Shown piece by piece: positions 15,832 through 23,009 of a stretch of DNA of 48,611 nt (position 1 is the stretch's first letter; every line of letters starts with the position of its first letter). A model generated the notes under the pieces. It saw only the letters and a list, made by a program, of their open reading frames with translations, did no database searches and was not told the DNA's origin. Both the position numbers and the translations under genes were made by a program. Source of the stretch: Actinomycetes bacterium (lineage in GTDB: Bacteria; Actinomycetota; Actinomycetes; Streptosporangiales; Streptosporangiaceae); assembly GCA_025964575.1 (NCBI GenBank), contig JAOPYO010000451.1, positions 1 to 48,611 on the forward strand. The letters are read 5' to 3'.

Positions 15832-16028
15832 ACGGACCCGAGCGGTGCGCCTGGGCCAACGGATCGGAGCTCATGGTCGCCTACCACGACAAAGAGTGGG
15901 GAGTCCCTTCGCGCGAAGACACCCACTTGTTCGAGATGCTGCTGCTCGAAGGTGCGCAGGCCGGCCTGTCCTGGTCGACCATCCTGGCCAAGCGGGAGAA
16001 CTACCGGCGCGCCCGCACCGATGAGTAG
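15828..16028 (+). pseudogene. tag: DNA-3-methyladenine glycosylase I, truncated
   Basis: The product would remove 3-methyladenine from DNA. Only the first 66 of about 190 residues remain: ERCAWANGSELMVAYHDKEW (N-terminal zinc Cys and the YHD.EWG motif), then EDTHLFEMLLLEGAQAGLSW with the catalytic-site glutamate, and STILAKRENYRRAR. The frame then ends at TAG 16026-16028 after TDE, 3 bp before the convergent aldehyde dehydrogenase gene. The second half, with the zinc-binding His and Cys pair, is absent. GTG 15828 overlaps the hxlR stop. Loss by deletion at the junction with the aldehyde dehydrogenase gene is the simplest explanation. Confidence 0.85.
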
Positions 16029-16031
16029 TCG

Positions 16032-17567
16032 TCAGGGCAGCAGGGTGTAGTCGGGGAAGTTACCGGGCAGACGTTCCCCGGGTGGCCCTTGGGTGACCGC
16101 GTGTACGAGTAGCCGGCCGCCCACGAAGGCCCCGCGCCACGACGCACCGAGGCCACCGAAGAGCTCCTCGCGGTCACCTCGGGACCGAGGCCGGTTGATG
16201 CCGACCTTGAAGGCCCGGACCTCCCCCGCCAGCCGCCGGGCCGTCTCCTCGTCGTCGCAGGAGATCGTCGCGACCAACGCGCCGTTGGAGGCGTTCATAG
16301 CGGCCAGCAGTTCGGCCTCGGTGTCCACCAGCACGATCGTGTCGACCGGACCGAACGGCTCGGCGTGGAACAGCGGCGAAGACGGCGGCGGGCCGAGGAT
16401 GCTGACCGGCGGGAAGTACGCGGAGGCGTCCTGGCCGTCGATCAGGTGGCCCTGACCGAGGGAGCCGCGCAGCAGCGGCACCCCGCCGCGCGCGATGGCC
16501 TCGTCGACCTGGCCGGTGAGTTCCTTGGCCTTGGCCGCGTTGATCAAGGGCCCGAAGTCGAGCTCGGGCAGCGGATCGTCTGGCGCGGCCACCGCGAGCG
16601 GGTGGCCGAACCGCACAGACTGGATCGCGGGCAGGTAGGCGGACAGGAACCGGTCGAACAACTCCCGCTGGACCACGAACCGCGGGTAGGCGGTGCAGCG
16701 CTGCTTGGCGTAGTCGAAGGTCTTGCGGATCTGCGCCGACAGCGTCTCGAAGTCGCCGTACTCCCACACGCCCCAGCAGTTCAGCCCCTCCTGCTCCAGC
16801 ACATGCCGCTTGCCCAGGTCAGCGAGGGCGGTCGCCACTGCCGCACCGGTGTCCCGGCCGCCGACGAACGACACACAGCCGATCTCGGATGCGCGGACGA
16901 GAGCGGGTGAGAGAGCGGAGCCGCTGCCGCTGACCAGGGTGACCGGCAGTCCCGCCCGCTTGAGCAGGGCGGCGGCCAGGGTGAGACAGCAGAGGCCGCC
17001 GTCGGTCGGGGTCTTGGCGATGACCGCGTTGCCGGCGAGTGCCTGCACCAGCATGGCGTGCGCGAGCACGCTCATCGGATAGTTCCAGGACGCGATGTTG
17101 CTGACCGGCCCGTCCAGCGGAACCCGTCCCTCGATCATCGGGCCTATCTCCGCCACGTACCAGCGGACGCCATCGATACAGCGGTCCACGTCGGCGCAGG
17201 CCGTCTTCCACGGCTTACCGATCTCCCAGACCAGCAGCATCGCCAGCAGATCCCGGTGCTCGGTGAGCGCTTCCAGTGCCGCGGTGACCCGAGCGGCCCG
17301 TTCCGGCAACGGAACGTCCCGCCAGGCCTGATGCTCGACCGTGGCCGCGCGTACGGCTTCCTCGGTGGTACCGGCCGACAGCATCGGCGGTCCGGCTATC
17401 GCGGTGCCGTCGATCGGCGAGGTCGCCGACAATGGCACACCGTCCCGGTGCCATTGGCCGCCCCACAGATTGCGGACGCGGTCCTCGTCGAAGGCCTCGG
17501 GGGCCACCGTCAGACAACGCGCGTACGTCTCGGACCACGATGTTCCAGGCTTCAGCATGAGTCCCAT
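16032..17567 (-). CDS. Aldehyde dehydrogenase family protein
   Basis: This is a 511-residue NAD(P)-dependent aldehyde dehydrogenase. Recognisable parts are the oxyanion-site SNIASWNYPMSVL, the cofactor lysine region NAVIAKTPTDGG, the Gly-rich VSFVGGRDTGAAVATAL, a catalytic Glu in LEQEGLNCWGVW and the catalytic Cys in KQRCTAYPRFVV. The segment HAEPFGPVDTIVLVD closes the fold. The LEQEGLNCWG variant of the usual LE(L)GGK(N/S) puts it in a divergent group close to the PaaN/1-pyrroline-5-carboxylate-like proteins. ATG 17567 has GGAGGTGTCTC upstream. It lies downstream of RidA and IclR on the same strand but is separated by 205 bp with inverted repeats, so it has its own promoter. The substrate aldehyde is unknown. 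Confidence 0.88.
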   Translation of the reverse strand: MGLMLKPGTSWSETYARCLTVAPEAFDEDRVRNLWGGQWHRDGVPLSATSPIDGTAIAGPPMLSAGTTEEAVRAATVEHQAWRDVPLPERAARVTAALEALTEHRDLLAMLLVWEIGKPWKTACADVDRCIDGVRWYVAEIGPMIEGRVPLDGPVSNIASWNYPMSVLAHAMLVQALAGNAVIAKTPTDGGLCCLTLAAALLKRAGLPVTLVSGSGSALSPALVRASEIGCVSFVGGRDTGAAVATALADLGKRHVLEQEGLNCWGVWEYGDFETLSAQIRKTFDYAKQRCTAYPRFVVQRELFDRFLSAYLPAIQSVRFGHPLAVAAPDDPLPELDFGPLINAAKAKELTGQVDEAIARGGVPLLRGSLGQGHLIDGQDASAYFPPVSILGPPPSSPLFHAEPFGPVDTIVLVDTEAELLAAMNASNGALVATISCDDEETARRLAGEVRAFKVGINRPRSRGDREELFGGLGASWRGAFVGGRLLVHAVTQGPPGERLPGNFPDYTLLP

Positions 17568-17630
17568 AGAGACACCTCCATGTCGGACCGTACGCAGCAC
17601 AGCCGGGCCATCAACGCCCACACGATCAGG

Positions 17631-17698
17631 AAATCTTGCGAATCTTGTCGATTCGGCACTATGTGAAGCGATTGTCGGAGGAATAATCGGCAAGATTT
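17631..17698. promoter_or_regulatory. Nested inverted repeats upstream of aldehyde dehydrogenase gene
   Basis: AAATCTTGC (17631-17639) and GCAAGATTT (17690-17698) are perfect inverted 9-mers 50 bp apart. Inside them CGAATC-N5-GATTCG (17639-17655) is another perfect inverted repeat. This AT-rich patch lies 64-131 bp upstream of ATG 17567 and probably holds the promoter with a regulator site. Which regulator binds is unknown; IclR is the nearest candidate. Confidence 0.5.
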
Positions 17699-17772
17699 CA
17701 CGCGAGAGCACTGAGCCGAGAGCACAGCGGCATGTGGATGCGTTGTCCCCGGAGCACGCTTGAGGCGCTCCC

Positions 17773-18174
17773 CTAAACGTAAGCGAGCGCGTCGATCTCG
17801 ACCAGCATGACCTCATGGGGCAGTTCGACGAACACGGTGGTCCGGCAGGGCAGGATCCCGCTGGGGCAGTTCTCCTTGATGAACTCTCCGTACGCCTCGT
17901 TCATCGCGGGGAAGTCCTCGCGCTTGACCAGGTAGACACGGAACATCACCACGTCTTCGACGCTCGCTCCGCCGGCGGTCAGGATCGCCTTAACGTTCTC
18001 CAGCGTGCGCCGGGTCTGTGCCTTGACGTCACCAGCGTGCAGGTATTCGCCGGAAACCGGGTCCTGGGGGCCCTGGCCGGACACCTGCAGCAGCGGTCCC
18101 TTGCGCACGCCCTGGGAGAACACCCAGGCCGGTGCGGGTGCTCCATCAGTGCGAATCTCGGTCTTGTCAGCCAC
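17773..18174 (-). CDS. RidA-family enamine/imine deaminase
   Basis: This is a 133-residue trimeric RidA/YjgF/UK114 protein. It hydrolyses enamine and imine intermediates such as those released by PLP-dependent lyases and so speeds deamination and prevents damage. Typical parts are GPLLQVSGQGPQDP, VKAQTRRTLENVKAILTAGG, VEDVVMFRVYLV and the substrate-binding PCRTTVFVELPHEVMLVEID with the conserved arginine that holds the carboxylate. The GTG start overlaps the end of the IclR gene by 8 bp. Because a fold-III PLP lyase lies in the same cluster (20064-21320), the natural reading is that RidA processes its enamine product. Confidence 0.93.
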   Translation of the reverse strand: MADKTEIRTDGAPAPAWVFSQGVRKGPLLQVSGQGPQDPVSGEYLHAGDVKAQTRRTLENVKAILTAGGASVEDVVMFRVYLVKREDFPAMNEAYGEFIKENCPSGILPCRTTVFVELPHEVMLVEIDALAYV

Positions 18175-18925
18175 GATGATTCCCTTCGGTGAAACCGCAG
18201 TCGGCGGAGATGGCTCGCGTGGTCTGGAGTAGATCGGGGAGCAGTTCCAGCACCTGGGCGCGGTTCAGTACGACGTCCGGCACGGAGATCGAGGCGGCCG
18301 CCGCAACCCTGCCGCTCGCGTCACGGATCGGCGCGGCGATACAGGTGATGAACGTCTCGTGTTCGGCGTCGTCGACGGCATATCCCTGATCGGCCACCCG
18401 GGCCAGCTCTGCGAGCAAGATCTCCGGGCTGGTGATCGTGTTCTGGGTGAACGAGGTGTATTCGATCTTCTCAGCGACCCGCCCGCGCTCCGCCACGGGG
18501 AGGTCGGAAAGCAGCACCTTCGCGATCGCCGTGCAGTGCAGCGGCATCCGCAGGCCGATCCTGGAGTACATCCGGATCGGGTGCCGCGAGTCATATTTGT
18601 CCAGATAGACGACCTCGCCGCCCTCGTAGAAGCCGAGGTGCACGGTCTGCCCGCTGGCCTGGTTGAGCCGGGACAGATGCGGTGCGGCGACCCCACGAAT
18701 CTCACGCTGTTCGAGCGCCGAACCTGCCAGCGCGAACATCCGTGCACCAAGGTGGTAGCGGTGGCCACTGTCGCGGTACACGAAGCGCTCCCCTTCGAGC
18801 GTGCGCAGCAGTCGCAGGACGGTGGTCTTGTGCACGCCGATCTTGCCAGCGAGATCGTCCAGCGACCGTGGGCCCTCCCCGAGGTCGATGAGGATCTGCA
18901 GCGCCCGGCCCACGCTCTGACTCAC
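18167..18925 (-). CDS. IclR-family transcriptional regulator
   Basis: This is a 252-residue regulator. The N-terminal winged helix is SQSVGRALQILIDLGEGPRS, then LDDLAGKIGVHKTTVLRLLR and YHLGARMFALAGSA. The C-terminal GAF-like effector domain contains GFYEGGEVVYLDKYDSRHPI, RMPLHCTAIAKVLLS with the effector-site cysteine region and AVDDAEHETFITCIAAPIRD. GTG 18925 has GGGAGG upstream and overlaps the stop of the kinase gene by 4 bp (GTGA), so kinase, IclR and RidA are one translational chain. IclR proteins include KdgR, the sensor of 2-keto-3-deoxygluconate, which would suit this cluster. The palindrome at 20024-20037 is the best candidate site. Confidence 0.93.
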   Translation of the reverse strand: MSQSVGRALQILIDLGEGPRSLDDLAGKIGVHKTTVLRLLRTLEGERFVYRDSGHRYHLGARMFALAGSALEQREIRGVAAPHLSRLNQASGQTVHLGFYEGGEVVYLDKYDSRHPIRMYSRIGLRMPLHCTAIAKVLLSDLPVAERGRVAEKIEYTSFTQNTITSPEILLAELARVADQGYAVDDAEHETFITCIAAPIRDASGRVAAAASISVPDVVLNRAQVLELLPDLLQTTRAISADCGFTEGNHRG

Positions 18926-19959
18926 TGTGCCTCCCGCTCGTCGACCCGATGCACGCCGACCTGATGCTCGTCGACTCGGTGCACGCCGGCCGCGCTCACC
19001 GTGGCCGCGCCCCACTCACCGGGCGACGACGCCAGCAGTGCGTCGACGACCTGAACCGGTGGCGGGGCGCCGTGGTCACCGTGCACCACCAGTGTGGCGG
19101 CCGCCATCAGGTGGCCGAGACGCAACCGGCGACACTGGCCGTATCCGTGCAAGGTACCCGCGAGATATCCCGCGGCGAACGCGTCTCCCGCCCCGATCGG
19201 CTCGACGACCTCGACGGCCAGCGGCGGTTCGGCCGTGACGCCGGTCCGGTCGATAGCGGTGGCCAGATGCGCGTCGTCCTTGATCACGAGCGTAGCGGGC
19301 CCGGGCAGCAGAGCACGCAGTGTCTCCGGGCTGCCGGTGCCGAACACCTGGATCGCCTCGTCGGCACCGAGCAGGGCGATGTCGGCGGCGTTCAACAGCG
19401 AGCGGAGCACAGAGGGATCCCGGCCGTGCCACAGCGCAGGCCGCCAATTCAGGTCGAAGCTCACCAGCTGGCCGGGGCTGCGGCGGCGCATGATGGTGTG
19501 CAGCAGGTCCAACGCGCTGTCGGAGAGCGCAGCGGTGATGCCCGACACGTGGATCAGGGCCGCGTCCGCGAACATCCGACCGGCCGCCTGATCGTCCAGC
19601 AGCTCCGGGCCGAGCGCGGAGGCGGCCGAGCCCGCCCGGTAGTAGTGCAGAGCACTGCCGTCGACGCCGATCTCCTTGACGTAGAGCCCCGTCGGGCGGG
19701 AGGGGTCGACGATGACCGCGCTCGTGTCGACTCCCTCGGCAGCGAGCCGGCGGATGATGCGACGGCCGAACCCGTCTGCACCGACGCGGCCGACCCAGGC
19801 GGCTCGCACGCCGAGCGCGGCAAGACCGCGGGCGACGTTGGCCTCTGCCCCACCGATCGACTGGTGAAACGTGGCCACGTCCTCCAGAGGTCCGGCCTGA
19901 TCGGGTACCAATGCAGCCATCGACTCACCCACGCACACCGCAGTCGGTGACCGTCCCAT
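18922..19959 (-). CDS. PfkB-family sugar kinase, probable 2-keto-3-deoxygluconate kinase
   Basis: This is a 345-residue ribokinase-fold kinase. It has the N-terminal substrate signature FHQSIGGAEANVARGLAALG of KDG kinases, PTGLYVKEIG in the lid and SFDLNWRPALW before the C-terminal EVVEPIGAGDAFAAGYLAG with the catalytic Asp. KDG kinases phosphorylate 2-keto-3-deoxygluconate to KDPG. I place the start at ATG 19959 with GGGGAAAGG upstream; ATG 19989 would add ten unconserved residues. The C-terminus ends in an extra HRVDEHQVGVHRVDEREAQ from a near-duplicated stretch of DNA and overlaps the IclR start. It is divergent from the PLP lyase-deacylase-GntP operon, with which it should share a pathway. 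Confidence 0.88.
   Translation of the reverse strand: MGRSPTAVCVGESMAALVPDQAGPLEDVATFHQSIGGAEANVARGLAALGVRAAWVGRVGADGFGRRIIRRLAAEGVDTSAVIVDPSRPTGLYVKEIGVDGSALHYYRAGSAASALGPELLDDQAAGRMFADAALIHVSGITAALSDSALDLLHTIMRRRSPGQLVSFDLNWRPALWHGRDPSVLRSLLNAADIALLGADEAIQVFGTGSPETLRALLPGPATLVIKDDAHLATAIDRTGVTAEPPLAVEVVEPIGAGDAFAAGYLAGTLHGYGQCRRLRLGHLMAAATLVVHGDHGAPPPVQVVDALLASSPGEWGAATVSAAGVHRVDEHQVGVHRVDEREAQ
18945..18996. repeat. Short imperfect tandem repeat at the end of the kinase gene
   Basis: Two near-identical copies of about 22 bp follow each other at a 30-bp period: CTCGTCGACCCGATGCACGC and CTCGTCGACTCGGTGCACGC. In the kinase frame this gives the duplicated HRVDE peptide at its C-terminus. It lies just before the IclR start. 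Confidence 0.6.
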
Positions 19960-20023
19960 ATCGACCTTTCCCCGACCATTGACCATCACGCTTCGGCGAT
20001 GCTACAACCCTCATACATCATAC

Positions 20024-20037
20024 GCAACGAGCGTTGC
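20024..20037. promoter_or_regulatory. Palindromic operator candidate in the divergent promoter
   Basis: GCAACG-AG-CGTTGC is a perfect 14-bp palindrome located in the 104-bp gap between the kinase and lyase genes, inside an AT-rich patch (ATACATCATACGCAACG). It is well placed to control both operons and is the likely site of the cluster's IclR protein. The binding is inferred. Confidence 0.6.
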
Positions 20038-20063
20038 ACGATATGCAATCTTGGAGGTCCGCG

Positions 20064-21320
20064 ATGTCGAGCCGAATCGACGGCAAGGCCGTGGCCGCAC
20101 TGCGCGACGAGCGTCTCGACTGGCGGTTCAAGGCCATCCCGGCCGCCGCACATGGCTTGACCGTCGGGGAGTACGCCGCGGCGCGGCCACCGCTGGAGGA
20201 GTTCGGCACCCCTCTGCTGACACTCGACGCCGGAGCCCTCGACCACAACATCAGCGCGATGGCCGGCTGGGCCGATGCCGCTGGCGTACACCTCGCGCCG
20301 CACGGCAAGACCACGATGGCTCCCGCGCTGTGGCAACGGCAGCTCGACGCCGGAGCCTGGGGCATCACCCTGGCCAACCTCCCGCAGCTGCGAGTCGCGC
20401 GCGCGTTCGGGGTACGCCGGCTGCTGCTGGCCAACGCGCTGCTCGACCCGGCAGGGTTGGCCTGGGTCTCCGCCGAGCTCGACCGCGACCCCGACTTCGA
20501 GTTCATGTCCTGGGTGGACTCGGCACGCTCCGTGGAACTGATGGACACGGCGTTGCGGACGGCCGGGGCGCAGCGCCCCGTCGACGTCTGCGTCGAGCTC
20601 GGCGGCCCCCACGGGCGTACGGGCGTACGCGGCGACGACGAGGCCATGGTGATCGCCGAGGCCGTGCGCAAGGCCCCGGCGCTCCGCCTCTGCGGTGTCG
20701 GCGGGTACGAGGGCGCGCTCGCCCACGACGCCTCGGCCGACGGGCTGGCGGCCGTGGAGGCGTACCTGCACCGGCTGGCCCGGCTGCACGGGCGGATGCG
20801 GTACGAAATCGCTGAGCCGGTGGTGACCGCGGGCGGCAGCGCCTACTTCGACCAGGTCACCGACGTGCTCGGCGGGCTGGACGCGCAGGTGGTGCTGCGC
20901 TCAGGCGCCTACGTCATCCACGACGATGGCTTCTACCGAGCGATCTCCCCCTTCGCCCGTGGAGCGGGCGGCACTGGGACGCCGCTGCGCCCGGCCATGC
21001 ACGGCTGGGCACGTGTGGTGTCCCGGCCGGAGCCGGAGCTGGCACTTCTCGATGCCGGCAAACGGGACCTCTCCTTCGACGAAGGGCTCCCCGAGCCCCA
21101 GCGGATCCGCGGCGGGGGCCCGGTCTCCGGGGCCCGGGTCACCGCTCTCAACGACCAGCACGCCTTCCTCGCAGGCGGCGACGTCCAGATCGGCGACGTG
21201 GTCAGGCTCGGACTCTCCCACCCCTGTACGGCGCTGGACAAATGGACGCTCATTCCGGTGGTGGACGACGCCGACGCCGAACGGCCCGTGGTGGTCGATC
21301 TGATCCGGACGTGGTTCTGA
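20064..21320 (+). CDS. Fold-type III PLP amino-acid deaminase (D-serine/D-glucosaminate dehydratase-like)
   Basis: This is a 418-residue PLP enzyme of the DSD1/alanine-racemase fold. The cofactor lysine lies in HLAPHGKTTMAPALW near residue 80, with TPLLTLDAGALDHNI before it and CVELGGPHGRTGVR and VTAGGSAYFDQV later in the barrel. The C-terminal domain carries LSHPCTALDKW, the His/Cys zinc site typical of D-serine dehydratases, after VRLG. ATG 20064 has GGAGG 8 bases upstream. Members deaminate D-serine, D-threonine or D-glucosaminate (giving 2-keto-3-deoxygluconate). With a deacylase, GntP permease, RidA and a KDG-type kinase as neighbours, D-glucosaminate is the best guess; D-serine or another D-amino acid remains possible. 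Its stop overlaps the deacylase start (TGATG). Confidence 0.88.
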   Translation: MSSRIDGKAVAALRDERLDWRFKAIPAAAHGLTVGEYAAARPPLEEFGTPLLTLDAGALDHNISAMAGWADAAGVHLAPHGKTTMAPALWQRQLDAGAWGITLANLPQLRVARAFGVRRLLLANALLDPAGLAWVSAELDRDPDFEFMSWVDSARSVELMDTALRTAGAQRPVDVCVELGGPHGRTGVRGDDEAMVIAEAVRKAPALRLCGVGGYEGALAHDASADGLAAVEAYLHRLARLHGRMRYEIAEPVVTAGGSAYFDQVTDVLGGLDAQVVLRSGAYVIHDDGFYRAISPFARGAGGTGTPLRPAMHGWARVVSRPEPELALLDAGKRDLSFDEGLPEPQRIRGGGPVSGARVTALNDQHAFLAGGDVQIGDVVRLGLSHPCTALDKWTLIPVVDDADAERPVVVDLIRTWF

Positions 21321-22927
21321 TGCCGGACCTCGTCATCCGGGGGGCGACGGTCATCGACGGCACGGGTGCACCCGGACGGGTCGCCGACGTGGCCGTCACC
21401 GGCGGCCGGATCGAAGCCATTGAGGCCATCGGGACCAGTCCGACCGGCCGCCGGGTCATCGACGCGACGGGGCTGGCGCTCGCCCCCGGGTTCATTGACA
21501 TGCACGCCCACTCCGACCTTCGGCTGCTCGTCGAACCCGACCACCTGGCCAAGGTCGGCCAGGGCGTCACCTGCGAGGTCCTCGGCCAGGACGGCCTGTC
21601 CTACGCCCCGGTCGACGACACCACCCTCGGGCAGATCCGCCAGGTCATCGCGGGATGGAACGGCGACCCGACCGGCTTCGACTGGAACTGGCGCAGCGTC
21701 GGCGAGTATCTCGACCGGCTCGACCAGGGCATCGCGGTCAACGCCTGCTATCTCGTGCCGCACGGCTCGGTGCGGATGCTCGCCGTCGGCTGGGAGGCAC
21801 GGCCGTCCACCGATGCCGAACTCGCCCGGCAGCGTGAGCTGGTCGCCACCGGAATGCGGGAGGGCGCGGTGGGCATGTCCAGCGGGCTCACCTATGTCCC
21901 CGGCATGTACGCCGACGACGCCGAGCTGGTCGAGCTATGCCGGGTGGTGGCCTCCCTGGGCGGCTTCCACGCCCCACACCACCGGTCGTACGGCGCCGGC
22001 GCGCTGGAGGCGTACGGCGAGATGGTCGAGGTGTCCCGCCGCTCGGGCTGCCCGCTGCACCTGGCGCACGCGACGATGAACTTCGGTGTCAACGCCGGTC
22101 GGGCGCCGGAGCTCCTCGAGCTGCTCGATGCCGCCATCGCCGACGGCTGCGACATCACCCTCGACACCTATCCGTATCTGCCCGGCTCGACCACCCTCGC
22201 CGCGTTGCTGCCGAGCTGGGCGGCCGAAGGTGGCCCGGCCGCCACACTGGCCCGCCTGCGCGACCCGGGCGTATACCAGCGGATCCGGCACGCGATGGAG
22301 GTCGAGGGTTCCGACGGCTGCCACGGCGTCCCGGTGGAATGGGAGACCATCCAGATCTCCGGGACCCGCGATCCTGGCCTGGGCGTGATCGTGGGCAAGA
22401 GCATGGCGCGGCTGGCGGCCGAGGCCGGCCGTGAGCCCTTCGAGCTGTACCGCGAACAGCTGCTCGCCGACGATCTCGGCACCACGATCCTGCAGCACGT
22501 CGGCCATGAGGACAGCGTTCAGGCAATCATGAGGCATCCTGCCCACACTGGGGGCAGCGACGGGTTGCTCGCCGCAGCGAAACCGCACCCACGCGCGTGG
22601 GGCACATTCCCCCGCTATTTGAGCCGGTACGTCCGCGAGCTCGGCGTTCTCACCCTGGAAGAGTGCGTCGCGCATCTGACCAGCCGCCCTGCGCGGCGGC
22701 TCAAGCTGGATGGGCGAGGGCTGGTGCGGCCCGGCTACCACGCCGATCTCGTGTTGTTCGACCCCGTCACTGTGCGCGACACCGCGACCTTCGACGAGCC
22801 CCGGCAACAGCCGGAAGGCATCCCGTACGTCTTCGTCGGCGGGGTCGCGGTCATCGCCGACGGCCACCACACCGGCGCCCTGCCAGGCCGCTCGCTGCGC
22901 CGTACGCCAGAAGGAACCACCCGGTGA
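21320..22927 (+). CDS. N-acyl-D-amino-acid deacylase (amidohydrolase superfamily)
   Basis: This is a 535-residue zinc amidohydrolase of the D-aminoacylase family. It removes an acyl group from N-acyl-D-amino acids. The metal-binding HxH is in APGFIDMHAHSDL (residues about 57-69), the family's GVTCEVLGQDGLSY follows, then the ligand stretch GFHAPHHRSYGAG and PLHLAHATMN. The late aspartate of the active site is in HTGGSDGLLAAAKPHP and the C-terminus has RRLKLDGRGLVRPGYHADLV. ATG 21320 overlaps the lyase stop. In this cluster it probably deacetylates the compound brought in by GntP before the lyase deaminates it. The acyl group and amine are inferred, not shown. Confidence 0.92.
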   Translation: MPDLVIRGATVIDGTGAPGRVADVAVTGGRIEAIEAIGTSPTGRRVIDATGLALAPGFIDMHAHSDLRLLVEPDHLAKVGQGVTCEVLGQDGLSYAPVDDTTLGQIRQVIAGWNGDPTGFDWNWRSVGEYLDRLDQGIAVNACYLVPHGSVRMLAVGWEARPSTDAELARQRELVATGMREGAVGMSSGLTYVPGMYADDAELVELCRVVASLGGFHAPHHRSYGAGALEAYGEMVEVSRRSGCPLHLAHATMNFGVNAGRAPELLELLDAAIADGCDITLDTYPYLPGSTTLAALLPSWAAEGGPAATLARLRDPGVYQRIRHAMEVEGSDGCHGVPVEWETIQISGTRDPGLGVIVGKSMARLAAEAGREPFELYREQLLADDLGTTILQHVGHEDSVQAIMRHPAHTGGSDGLLAAAKPHPRAWGTFPRYLSRYVRELGVLTLEECVAHLTSRPARRLKLDGRGLVRPGYHADLVLFDPVTVRDTATFDEPRQQPEGIPYVFVGGVAVIADGHHTGALPGRSLRRTPEGTTR

Positions 22928-23009
22928 ATCCGGGCATCATGGCCGCCGGCGAGTGGGCGGAGATCACCCTCTGTGCGCGAAATTTCACCCCCTCACTGAA
23001 AGGTCACGC

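Noticed and set aside
22710..23009. Upstream extension of the GntP frame over the deacylase gene end
   Set aside because: The start at ATG 23010 with GAAAGG gives the normal GntP N-terminus; the extension is in a shadow frame of the deacylase.
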